The notes beneath the pieces were generated by a model. It was not told the DNA's origin and made no database searches. It saw nothing but the letters and a program-made list of their open reading frames with translations. 64,000 nucleotides of DNA. Origin: DATJLY01 sp963773665 (GTDB lineage: Bacteria > Pseudomonadota > Alphaproteobacteria > ATCC43930 > CGMCC-115725). The position numbers were made by a program, and so were the translations under genes. How positions within the stretch are numbered: position 1 is the stretch's first letter; each line of letters opens with the position of its first letter. The stretch lies in contig CAVZBZ010000004.1 in NCBI GenBank assembly GCA_963773665.1, forward strand, positions 1-64,000, written 5' to 3'. This document shows positions 36,201 to 43,803 of the stretch, one piece after another.

Positions 36201-36422
36201 CTGCTGCAAAACCGCGACACCTCTGAGGCATTGCAGACACTTCAAAAGGCGTCCACCCTCGCGCCTAAGAACCCGGGTATTCAGTTTCACCTCGCCCGCG
36301 CGCTCGCCAGCTCGGGAGACAAGGAGAAGGCCCGCGACCTCTTGAACCAGCTGATCGCGAGCGGCCAAACATTTCAAGAGCGTCCCGAGGCGGTGGCCTT
36401 TCTCAAGGAACTGGGCGGCTGA
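33212..36422 (+). CDS. prsT: PEP-CTERM system TPR-repeat lipoprotein PrsT, copy 2 (frameshifted)
   Basis: About 1069 aa when joined. It starts MVNASHRLLLRSLGIAALTL with lipobox LLAGCS, then KPKTAEEYISDAKADMKSGK. Early on an extra C at 33658-33659 shifts the frame; removing it gives MRLGELDDAHETLIAAL and leads without loss into the long second frame of TPR repeats (AEYDLAQGDVEAAEGHLAAA, up to ALTHARHAAALAPNAPAVLD). Its architecture and many repeat units match the copy at 17052, so the two are paralogues. Position next to the XrtA operon, transcribed divergently, suggests this is the locus-bound copy. A mature lipoprotein would require the frame to be intact. Confidence 0.9.
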
Positions 36423-36547
36423 TATTCCGCGCAGCGGCGTGTAGCCACTGCGGGCCTCAATTTCGGTGCCGGTACGCCCGAACTATCGCATTTGCGGCGC
36501 AGCGGATTTATGGCCGCGCAATAGGCTCGCGGCTTGCCAGCAAATCG

Positions 36548-36562
36548 TTAATGCGTTATTAA
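36548..36562. promoter_or_regulatory. CtrA-type box upstream of the acyltransferase operon
   Basis: TTAATGCGTTATTAA is an exact TTAA-N7-TTAA match and also a palindrome; the right half continues as TTAACCAT. It lies about 110 bases before the acyltransferase start. CtrA binds such sites in alphaproteobacteria, and a stand-alone CtrA-type DNA-binding protein is encoded at 13341. Confidence 0.5.
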
Positions 36563-36671
36563 CCATTTCGCAGCACAGTCCCGTCGTTCGCTGAAATCTG
36601 CCGATTATTCGCCTTTTTCACCAAAGGCTTGGTTTGGGTAACCGATTTGAAGCTTCCGTGTGCCATAAGGG

Positions 36672-37523
36672 ATGGAGACTTCCGACGGATTCATGCCCCC
36701 TATCCAAGAGAAGGCGATGGCTTTGCTCTCCTCCCCACCCGGTGCGGCAGACCTCACGGCGGCTCCACGACCCAGCACCCTCGTCGAGGCGTACCAAAAA
36801 ATGTTTGAGGCCATACCCGCCGATACGCCCGCGCTGCGCCGCGAGGCCCACCGCCTCCGCTATCAAGTCTACTGCGTCGAGCATAATTTCGAGGACCCGG
36901 CCGCGAACCCGGATGGTTTGGAACGGGACGAATTCGACGACCATTCCGTCCAGGGCGTGCTCCTTCACCGTCCGTCCGGATTGACGGTCGGCACCGTTCG
37001 CCTTGTCCTGCATCGGCCCGGCGCTCGCCACGGCTCGTTGCCGATCCACAGGATTTGTCAGGACCCCCGCGTTCACGACTTCCCATTCGAGACGAACTGC
37101 GAGCTTTCCCGCTTCGCGATCTCGAAGCGCTTTCGGCGTCGCGTTGGCGACGGATGCTATGGTCGTAGAGAAGACGACGCGGAGCTTGCGGACGATCCGC
37201 GCCGCATGATTCCCCATATCGCGCTCGGCCTGATGATGGTGGCCCTCCAGATGGGCATCGCCCGCGAGGTGCAACATGTGTGTGCCGTCATGGAGCCGGC
37301 CTTGCTTCGGCTTGTCGCGCGGTTCGGCTTCTCGTTCGACGCGCTCGGGCCGCCTGTGCTCTATCACGGCTTGCGGCAGCCGGTCTATTCGAACGTGGGC
37401 ACCCTTCTTGACCGGGTGCGCCGCGAGCGGCCCGACATCTGGGAGGTCGTCACCGACCGTGGCCGCCTGTGGCCGGATCGGTTCGAGACGAAGCCGGTGG
37501 CGGAGTTGGCTTCGGCGGCCTGA
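36672..37523 (+). CDS. PEP-CTERM/exosortase-associated acyltransferase (TIGR03694-like)
   Basis: Predicted 283 aa. It has the N-acyl amino acid/AHL-synthase-like GNAT fold of the exosortase-associated acyltransferases. Landmarks: LRREAHRLRYQVYCVEHNFE (residues about 55-75), DEFDDHSVQGVLLHRPSG, VGTVRLVLHRPG, CELSRFAISKRFRRR and VCAVMEPALLRLVARFGFSF. Acyl donor and acceptor are unknown; AHL-type signalling is not implied by the fold alone. The gene begins at ATG 36672 and is followed after 18 bases by an ABC exporter operon, which makes export of an acylated product plausible. Confidence 0.9.
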   Translation: METSDGFMPPIQEKAMALLSSPPGAADLTAAPRPSTLVEAYQKMFEAIPADTPALRREAHRLRYQVYCVEHNFEDPAANPDGLERDEFDDHSVQGVLLHRPSGLTVGTVRLVLHRPGARHGSLPIHRICQDPRVHDFPFETNCELSRFAISKRFRRRVGDGCYGRREDDAELADDPRRMIPHIALGLMMVALQMGIAREVQHVCAVMEPALLRLVARFGFSFDALGPPVLYHGLRQPVYSNVGTLLDRVRRERPDIWEVVTDRGRLWPDRFETKPVAELASAA

Positions 37524-37541
37524 CTCCGCGTCGGGGGTTGA

Positions 37542-38705
37542 ATGAGCGGCATCATCGATGCGATCTCCCCGTGTTCTGGCATGGCGAACATTCTCGCCCT
37601 CCGGAACCTTGCGCGTGACCGGATCAGGCTCGCGGTAACGCTTGTCGGTATCGTGTTCGCTGTCGTTCTCATGAATGTCGAATTCGGTCTGTTTCTCGGA
37701 TTCATCAGGTCAACATCGAATCTCATCGATCATGCGGGTGCCGATCTGTGGATCATGGCGCCCGGCACGCGGAACGTCGATCAGTCCGTCGCTATTTCGG
37801 ACCGGGTCTTCTATCAGGCCCTGGCAACGTCCGGCGCGGTCAACGCGGCCAAGGTCAATGTGGAGTACGTGTATCTCAAGCGACCCGACGGTGGCACGGA
37901 AACCGTCATCGTCGTCGGCTTCGATCCCGAGCGCGGTCTCGGCGGTCCATGGGACGTCGCGGAAGGGGATATCCGCAACCTGCGCTTCCCCGGCACGATC
38001 ATGGTCAACGACTTGTACCGCGAAAAGCTCGGGATCACGCATATCGGGCAGACTATCGAGATCAGCGGGCGTCGCGCGACAGTGGTCGGCTTCACGCACG
38101 GAATTCGTTCGTTTACGCAGTCGCCCTACATCTTCGCGTCGAACGAGACCGCCCTTCAATACGCCCATATCCGCGCCGACCAGACCAAATACGTGCTCGT
38201 CTCTGTCGCGCCGCGTGTGGATCCGAACGCCGTGAGATCGGCGCTGACCCGCGGCATTCCCAATGTCGAGGTGCTGACGAGCGGAGAATTCCGCAGGCTC
38301 ACGCAATTCTATTGGATGTTCACGACCGGGGCGGGCATGGCACTCTTGATCGCCGCCGCGATGGGGCTCGCTGTGGGTGCGGTGATCGTCAGCCAGACGC
38401 TTTACGCGACGACGGTTGACCATCTTGCGGAATTCGCGACACTGCGCGCGATCGGCGGGTCGAGCCGGTACATTTACGGTGTCATCGTGCGTCAGGCCGT
38501 GATCAGCGCTTTTGCCGGCTATTCGATCGGGTTGCTTTTCATATTTACCGTCATGCGCGCCGCCCGCTATACCGCGACGGCAATCCTCCTGCCCTGGTGG
38601 CTCGTGGGCATCATGTTCGCGCTCACCGTGATCATGTGCATCGGCGCGGCGCTGATCTCGATCAAGAAGGTCACCCGCCTCGATCCGAGCGCGGTCTTCA
38701 GATGA
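37542..38705 (+). CDS. ABC transporter permease, DevC/MacB type (FtsX-like)
   Basis: Predicted 387 aa (ATG 37581, MANILALRNLARDRIRLAVT, is an alternative start). It has an N-terminal helix (VTLVGIVFAVVLMNVEFGLF), a large periplasmic domain (GADLWIMAPGTRNVDQS and beyond), and three C-terminal helices around MALLIAAAMGLAVGAVIVSQ, an FtsX-type layout. DevC-like permeases export glycolipids or other envelope components with a DevA ATPase and DevB fusion protein, both encoded directly downstream with overlapping ends. Substrate unknown. Confidence 0.88.
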   Translation: MSGIIDAISPCSGMANILALRNLARDRIRLAVTLVGIVFAVVLMNVEFGLFLGFIRSTSNLIDHAGADLWIMAPGTRNVDQSVAISDRVFYQALATSGAVNAAKVNVEYVYLKRPDGGTETVIVVGFDPERGLGGPWDVAEGDIRNLRFPGTIMVNDLYREKLGITHIGQTIEISGRRATVVGFTHGIRSFTQSPYIFASNETALQYAHIRADQTKYVLVSVAPRVDPNAVRSALTRGIPNVEVLTSGEFRRLTQFYWMFTTGAGMALLIAAAMGLAVGAVIVSQTLYATTVDHLAEFATLRAIGGSSRYIYGVIVRQAVISAFAGYSIGLLFIFTVMRAARYTATAILLPWWLVGIMFALTVIMCIGAALISIKKVTRLDPSAVFR

Positions 38706-39535
38706 CGCCCGGCATGCTCAAATCAGCGCTACCCGCGCCTACGCCGGCGGCCGGCGCCGCACCTTGTCTCCCGGCGCTTGAGCTTTGCAACGTCACGAAG
38801 CATTTCTCGGTGGGCCACAAGTGGCTTTCTGCGGTGCGCGACGTCTCGCTCGAGATTGGCGCCGGGGAGGTCACGCTGCTGATGGGACCATCGGGCAGCG
38901 GCAAGACGACGCTGCTTTCCATGATGGGCTGCATTCTGCATCCGACCAGCGGACGCGTCATCGTGGCGGGCTCGGACACGACCGGCATGAGCGAGGCGGA
39001 GCGCAGCCGGATTCGCCTCGATCGGATCGGCTTCGTGTTTCAAAGCTACAATCTATTTCCGAGCCTGACGGCGCGCGAGAACGTTGAGATCGCGCTCGAT
39101 CTGAGAGGCGTCACGCGGCAGGCAAGGCGGGAGCAGGCGCAGGATCTCTTGCGCGCCATGGCCCTCGCGGACAAGACGAACGCCTACCCGCGCGATCTGA
39201 GCGGCGGCCAGAAGCAGCGCGTTGCGATTGCGCGCGCGCTCGCCGGGATGCCGGCGGTCGTTCTCGCGGACGAGCCAACAGCGGCGCTTGATTCGGCCGC
39301 CGGGCGCTCCATCGCAGGCATGCTCGCCGAGCTTGCGCGCGCTCGTGGGTGTGCGGTCGTGATCGTTAGCCATGACCATCGACTTATCGAATTTGCGGAC
39401 AGGCTCGTCACCATCGAGGACGGACGCGTGGCCGAAGACAAGCGGCCCGTTCCCTTGCGTTTCTCCGCGCGGGCAGGTTTTCGTTCGACCCCCGTAGTGG
39501 CCCCGCTCGCCATGAGCCTCGTGAGGGCAGAATGA
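38702..39535 (+). CDS. ABC transporter ATPase, DevA/LolD type
   Basis: Predicted 277 aa. Walker A GPSGSGKTTLLSMMG, Q-loop FVFQSYNLFPSLTARENVE, signature LSGGQKQRVAIARALAG, Walker B VVLADEPTAAL and H-loop VIVSHDHRLI are all present. It overlaps the permease stop by 4 bases (ATGA) and its own stop overlaps the fusion-protein start in the same way. A 35-residue Pro/Ala-rich N-terminal extension precedes the ATPase core. It powers the DevBCA-like exporter. Confidence 0.92.
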   Translation: MTPGMLKSALPAPTPAAGAAPCLPALELCNVTKHFSVGHKWLSAVRDVSLEIGAGEVTLLMGPSGSGKTTLLSMMGCILHPTSGRVIVAGSDTTGMSEAERSRIRLDRIGFVFQSYNLFPSLTARENVEIALDLRGVTRQARREQAQDLLRAMALADKTNAYPRDLSGGQKQRVAIARALAGMPAVVLADEPTAALDSAAGRSIAGMLAELARARGCAVVIVSHDHRLIEFADRLVTIEDGRVAEDKRPVPLRFSARAGFRSTPVVAPLAMSLVRAE

Positions 39536-40629
39536 GGACCGCCTCCGTCGCAAGCGTCATGGCATTCGTTGCGGCTTCCGCGATCGCTATCCCGATGCTT
39601 GCGACCGCGACTTATCCGTCGCGTGTGACCGAGAGTCCCCCGTCGGCAATCACGCCACTGACCAGCGGCGATTATCTGATCGCCGCTCCGGGACGGGTCG
39701 AACCCGCATCCGAGACGATCCGGATCGCCTCTCCCGTGACCGGCGTGCTCAAAGAGGTCTTGGTGAAAGAGGGCGACCGGGTGAAGCGCGGCGACATCTT
39801 GGCGCGCGTGGAAAGCGAGGATTTGCAGGCCGGCGTCGGACGCGCCGAAGCCGAACTGCAAGTGCAGGAGGCCACCTTGCTCCGTCTGCAGAATGGCGCG
39901 CGAGCAGCCGAGCGCAACGCCGCCGAGGCTGCAGTCCGCGAAGCGGAAGCCGTGCAGGACGACGCGCGCGTACAGCTGAACATGCAACGCACCTTGCTCG
40001 CGACCTCCGTCGCGCCGCGCACCGCGGTCCAAGAGGCGGAAACACGATATGCGGTAGCGCAGCAAAAGCGCGAAGCGGCGGTGGAGAAATTCAAGATCGT
40101 CAACGATCCCGCGCGCGAGGAGGACATCGCCATCGCCGAAGCGAAGGTGCGGGCCGCCGACGCGGCGCGCGACGAGGCACAGGCGATCCTGGACAAGACC
40201 GTTATACATAGCCCGATCGACGGAACGGTGCTGCGCATCTACCGACATCCCGGCGAGCTTCTGTCGATTTACGTTGATGAGCCGGTCCTCAGCCTCGGCG
40301 ACATCTCGACCCTTTATGTGCGCGCCGAGGTTGACGAAGCCGACATCGCGAAGCTCGAGCTGGGCATGCCGGCCTTTGTGACGGCCAGCAGCTATCAGGA
40401 CCAGCGCTTTCCCGGGCGCGTCGTGCGGATCGGTGAGGTCTTGGGCCGGAAGGAGCTGTCAGCCGACGAGCCGCAAGAGCGCACCGACACCAAAGTGCTC
40501 GAGGTGCTTGTCGCGCTTGATGCGCCCAATCCGCTCCGGCCGGGCCTGCGCGTGGACACGTTCATGACCGGCGAGGCCGCCTCCGGACAGGTGGCGCCGG
40601 TCAAGGCGCGTATCGCCCCGGCGCAATGA
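39532..40629 (+). CDS. ABC exporter membrane-fusion protein, HlyD/DevB type
   Basis: Predicted 365 aa. It has one N-terminal membrane anchor (VMAFVAASAIAIPMLATATY), a lipoyl/barrel-sandwich half (GVLKEVLVKEGDRVKRGDIL), a long periplasmic coiled-coil (residues about 85-205, EAELQVQEATLLRLQNGARA and on), and the second half DKTVIHSPIDGTVLRIYRHP with beta-barrel. It bridges the inner-membrane permease to an outer-membrane TolC-like channel, which is not encoded in the window. Its 3' end overlaps the 3' end of the convergent oxidase gene. Confidence 0.9.
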   Translation: MRTASVASVMAFVAASAIAIPMLATATYPSRVTESPPSAITPLTSGDYLIAAPGRVEPASETIRIASPVTGVLKEVLVKEGDRVKRGDILARVESEDLQAGVGRAEAELQVQEATLLRLQNGARAAERNAAEAAVREAEAVQDDARVQLNMQRTLLATSVAPRTAVQEAETRYAVAQQKREAAVEKFKIVNDPAREEDIAIAEAKVRAADAARDEAQAILDKTVIHSPIDGTVLRIYRHPGELLSIYVDEPVLSLGDISTLYVRAEVDEADIAKLELGMPAFVTASSYQDQRFPGRVVRIGEVLGRKELSADEPQERTDTKVLEVLVALDAPNPLRPGLRVDTFMTGEAASGQVAPVKARIAPAQ

Positions 40630-42208
40630 TGCCGTCGGGATCGAGCGCAGCCTTCAATTTGGCCACTGTCGCCCAAAATGGTGTGCCGGAATGGGTGATG
40701 CGCTCCATCGCGTGGACGCCGATCCGATAGGGTAGAAATCCCTCACGGCGACCGGCTTCGAACAGGGCCTCGTAACAGCGAAGCGCACGCTCTACTTGGG
40801 CGGGGTCGTCGCGGCGGAATAAAAGTGGGACCGAGCTGTCGAAGCAGCGGTCGGACAGGCTGGTCAGAGTGATAAGGGGCTCGAGCGCGTGCGCAAGGCA
40901 GATCTCCTCGACCATGCGGACATAGGCGCCGACCCGTTCGGGTCTCATCGGAACCAGGGGAGGGTACCAGATAAGGCCACAGCCATCGCGCGCAGGATCT
41001 CTCGTCTCGCTCGCCTTCGTCCCCGATCTCCAATAGGCGAGCGGCAGAGCGACCTCGCTGGGGATGCCAGCAATGAGCTGCAAGCTCGAATCGAGGGTTG
41101 CCGCCATGCGGCCGAAGCGGGTGCGGGACAAGCCCGGAATACGCCTCGCCCACCGGTTGACAGCGGCGGCGCGCTCTGGGGTGACAAAGTTCAGACGGCT
41201 CACGACGGGACCGAGCCTGTCGCGCACCAAGCCCCTCGCAGCTCGCACGACCTTGGCCGAGCCATAGAGAGCACCAAACCCGGTCCATGCCGTCACACCC
41301 TGGCTAGATGAGAGCCGGGCGACCGCATCCGGCGACAGAGCTCCATTGGAGGTCACCAAGTCATCGGGGTAAGGAACGGTCATCGCCAGGATGCGCCGGG
41401 CGTTCATCAGGTTGATGGCGCCAACCACGCTTCCCGCGGCTCTCAGAATTTCCCGCGTTGCACGCACCAGGTCCTCGATCGCGGAAGGCTCCTTCGCCCT
41501 GAACAAGAACGCCGCCATTGCCTCGGGCCTTGATGCAAGGGCAATCGTCATCCGTATCACGATCCCGAAATTCCCCTGGGCGAAAAGCCCGTCGAGATAG
41601 GGCCCGATGCCCCATTTGAATGCCCGATCTGCCTCCTCCCCGCCGAATTCACTCAGCGCGGAACGGTAAAGGCTGCCATCGGCGAGGATTGCCTCGATAG
41701 CGGTGACGGCGGCGAAATGATCGGTGATTGGCGTGATGCCATAACCCCGCTCCAGCGCGTTCCCGACGATGCTGCATTCCGGGCCGGCACCGGTCACGGG
41801 TACCAGGAAGGGCAAACCGTTGCGATCGAGATAGGCGCGCAGGGCGCCCTGGGTGACGCCGGGCTCGAGCGTGACGAGCCCCAGTTCGGCATCTATGTCG
41901 ATGATCCGATCGAGGCCGGAAAGATCCAGGATCACGCAGCCGTCGGACGCAGGGTTGGCAGTACCATAGCCCCAGTTGTGGCCGGTGCTGATCGGGTAGA
42001 GGGGAATGTGAAAGCGGCCGGCGATCTTTACGATGGCGACAACGTCCTCGGTCGTCAGCGGTCGCACCGCGCCGAGAATGATGCGCTCGAAGCCCGAGGT
42101 GCACGGGCCATAGAAGGCCTGCGCCGCCTCGCCGGACAGGACGCGACCCGACCCAATTCGCTGGCGCCAGGCTTCAAGGGCGGCGCCGAGCTCATTGCTG
42201 ACGGTCAT
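40601..42208 (-). CDS. FAD-linked oxidase, vanillyl-alcohol oxidase/p-cresol methylhydroxylase type
   Basis: Predicted 535 aa. The PCMH-type FAD domain shows TEDVVAIVKIAGRFHIPLYP, ISTGHNWGYGTANP, DLSGLDRIIDIDAELGLVTL and GVTQGALRAYLDRNGLPFLV. The C-terminus, VAKLKAALDPDGIIAPGRYA, matches the end of flavoprotein subunits of p-cresol methylhydroxylase and vanillyl-alcohol oxidase. It would oxidise a phenolic or benzylic substrate; no cytochrome partner gene is adjacent, so it may use oxygen. It converges on the ABC exporter and has no clear tie to EPS or protein sorting. Substrate unknown. Confidence 0.82.
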   Translation of the reverse strand: MTVSNELGAALEAWRQRIGSGRVLSGEAAQAFYGPCTSGFERIILGAVRPLTTEDVVAIVKIAGRFHIPLYPISTGHNWGYGTANPASDGCVILDLSGLDRIIDIDAELGLVTLEPGVTQGALRAYLDRNGLPFLVPVTGAGPECSIVGNALERGYGITPITDHFAAVTAIEAILADGSLYRSALSEFGGEEADRAFKWGIGPYLDGLFAQGNFGIVIRMTIALASRPEAMAAFLFRAKEPSAIEDLVRATREILRAAGSVVGAINLMNARRILAMTVPYPDDLVTSNGALSPDAVARLSSSQGVTAWTGFGALYGSAKVVRAARGLVRDRLGPVVSRLNFVTPERAAAVNRWARRIPGLSRTRFGRMAATLDSSLQLIAGIPSEVALPLAYWRSGTKASETRDPARDGCGLIWYPPLVPMRPERVGAYVRMVEEICLAHALEPLITLTSLSDRCFDSSVPLLFRRDDPAQVERALRCYEALFEAGRREGFLPYRIGVHAMERITHSGTPFWATVAKLKAALDPDGIIAPGRYAP

Positions 42209-42315
42209 CAGCTAGTTTTGCCACGGCTGCGTAAATTTTCGGGACTTTTTTTGGAAGAACTCACGATCCGGCGGCAAAAGCGCGCCGCCCCGGAGATCGA
42301 TTGTCCAAAATAGAG

Positions 42316-42340
42316 AAGGGGAGCCGAAATGGCTCCCCTT
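42316..42340 (-). terminator. Hairpin after PEP-CTERM gene 3
   Basis: AAGGGGAGCC (42316-42325), loop GAAAT and GGCTCCCCTT (42331-42340) form a 10-bp perfect stem. On the minus strand it is followed by TCTCTATTTT, giving a reasonable rho-independent terminator for the gene ending at 42366. Confidence 0.82.
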
Positions 42341-42365
42341 GCACTCGCTGCTCAGGTAGGGGCGA

Positions 42366-43313
42366 TCAGCCGCGCGAGCGTCTGCGGTACCCGAGCCAAC
42401 CCAGACCCAGGAGGCCGGTTCCGAAGACGGCCAGAGCGCTCGGCTCAGGAACGGCATCGGCAGTGATCGGGTCGTTGCTGCCCAGCAAGAACTCGTTGGT
42501 GTTTGGTGGAGCCCCGCTAACACCACCATTGCAGCCCTTGGTGACGCCGATCGTTTCGGCGCACCAATCATCGGCGATGAGCACGTCTGGCGTGTTCCCG
42601 AAAGACGTCGTCAAGCCATTAGTGTCGAATTGAGCCTGAGCCGCACCGCCCACGACATTGCCGTATCCTAAAGCCCCACCGCTGGGGGGATTCGTCCCCA
42701 CTCCCGAGAAGGACACCGGCAGAAAGTCGGTGGAACTCGACGGATCGGCGCCCTCTGTGAGATTGATCGTGAGTTCGAGCGTCGCGCCCACGTCCGTGAT
42801 GCCGTCGTAGCACAGCGTGTTATAGCCACATCCGGTATTTGTATAACCGGCCAAGCCGTTGTTTGAGAACACGTTGCTGGCATCCCAGTACACCTGGAAT
42901 ACGCCACCGGTATTGGTCGCGACACCGCCGTTGACGGGATTTGCACTTGTCACCTTGATGCCCGCGAAGACGCCGTACAGATAGCCGGATGTCCCGTTGC
43001 CGGCCTGCCAGATCGAGGAGGTGGCGAGGGCATTGACGACCGACGAGATCCTGAAAATCCCGAAATTCTGATCGTTAGTCGCAATGATGCCAGCTTTCCC
43101 GGCCCCGGTCCCGTAATTCGACGGGGTCAAGACCACGCCGGCGGTGTTTATGAAGGTTTCCCAATTCTGGAACTTGATCGTCAGGTCGTTGCCAGCTACG
43201 ACGCCGCCAGATTTGTTCGGGATCTGTGCCCAAGCCGCCGACGCGCCGACGGCCAAGCCGGCAGCCAACGCTACTGCCGCAGCCGATCCCTTCAGTGTCG
43301 ATGTCAACTTCAT
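42366..43313 (-). CDS. PEP-CTERM sorted secreted protein 3 (intact)
   Basis: Predicted 315 aa from the ATG at 43313, preceded by GGGAGAGGGTT. Signal peptide MKLTSTLKGSAAAVALAAGL then AVGASAAWA. The mature body is Gly/Asn/Thr-rich without a known domain and has several Cys (GCGYNTLCYDG, DDWCAETIGVTKGCNGG) that could form disulfides. The C-terminal sorting signal, AVPEPSALAVFGTGLLGLGW then LGYRRRSRG, is in frame, so this is the only PEP-CTERM protein in the window with an unbroken frame. A sigma-54-type promoter and a shared activator element lie upstream. Confidence 0.92.
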   Translation of the reverse strand: MKLTSTLKGSAAAVALAAGLAVGASAAWAQIPNKSGGVVAGNDLTIKFQNWETFINTAGVVLTPSNYGTGAGKAGIIATNDQNFGIFRISSVVNALATSSIWQAGNGTSGYLYGVFAGIKVTSANPVNGGVATNTGGVFQVYWDASNVFSNNGLAGYTNTGCGYNTLCYDGITDVGATLELTINLTEGADPSSSTDFLPVSFSGVGTNPPSGGALGYGNVVGGAAQAQFDTNGLTTSFGNTPDVLIADDWCAETIGVTKGCNGGVSGAPPNTNEFLLGSNDPITADAVPEPSALAVFGTGLLGLGWLGYRRRSRG

Positions 43314-43356
43314 AACCCTCTCCCTGAGCGTGTGCATACCTGACCGTAGCTTTCCT

Positions 43357-43372
43357 TGCATGCCGCGTGCCA
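43357..43372 (-). promoter_or_regulatory. Sigma-54 promoter of PEP-CTERM gene 3
   Basis: On the minus strand TGGCACGCGGCATGCA matches TGGCAYR-N4-TTGCW with one mismatch (A for the first T of TTGC). The -12 GC is about 45 bases before the ATG. Confidence 0.8.
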
Positions 43373-43456
43373 ACCCGAGCTCTTTAAAATTTTATCCGCC
43401 CGATCAAATGGTTAGTACGATCCGATAAAGCGAGAGGGGCTCCGGACGAGGATCAG

Positions 43457-43483
43457 TTGTAAAATTTTCTGACACTTCGTAAG
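43457..43483 (-). promoter_or_regulatory. Direct-repeat activator element upstream of PEP-CTERM gene 3
   Basis: On the minus strand CTTACGAAGTGTCAGAAAAT is followed by TTTACAA; the two TTAC cores are exactly 20 bases apart, as in the element before PEP-CTERM gene 2. Most positions also match the element before gene 1. It lies about 86 bases upstream of the sigma-54 site. Confidence 0.6.
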
Positions 43484-43803
43484 TTAGTCCGACAAGCTCG
43501 CCGGGCCGGATCGCAATGCTATGCCGATTGAGGGAGCCTCGGGGCATCTGAGGCTTGGCCTCTCGTTCCCCGTGAACGCCCGTCACGCTCTCGACCCCGC
43601 ACTTGTCGGAGCAAGGCTCGAGCGTGCGGCCGAGCTCAGCCGGCAACAGGGCCTCGCGCGCCACCATGCGCAACACGGAGAGCAAGCTGGCATTCATAAT
43701 ATAATTTCTCCCCGTCGATACTATAGCGTCTCTCGGCCGCTGCGGGTTTCACCTATGATCTTCGCCTGGCGGAAAGAATATCTTTCCCGTTCGTGAAAGG
43801 ACC
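43484..43803. other. Intergenic between divergent PEP-CTERM gene 3 and membrane protein
   Basis: No gene with recognisable similarity. A 91-codon plus-strand frame (43521-43796) has no ribosome site and no motif. The segment around 43697-43710 is AT-rich (ATAATATAATTTC) and may hold the promoter of the downstream membrane-protein gene. Confidence 0.35.

Noticed and set aside
36672..37523. Acyl-homoserine-lactone synthase (quorum sensing)
   Set aside because: The fold is related, but the sequence landmarks fit the exosortase-associated acyltransferase family, and no LuxR-type regulator is nearby.
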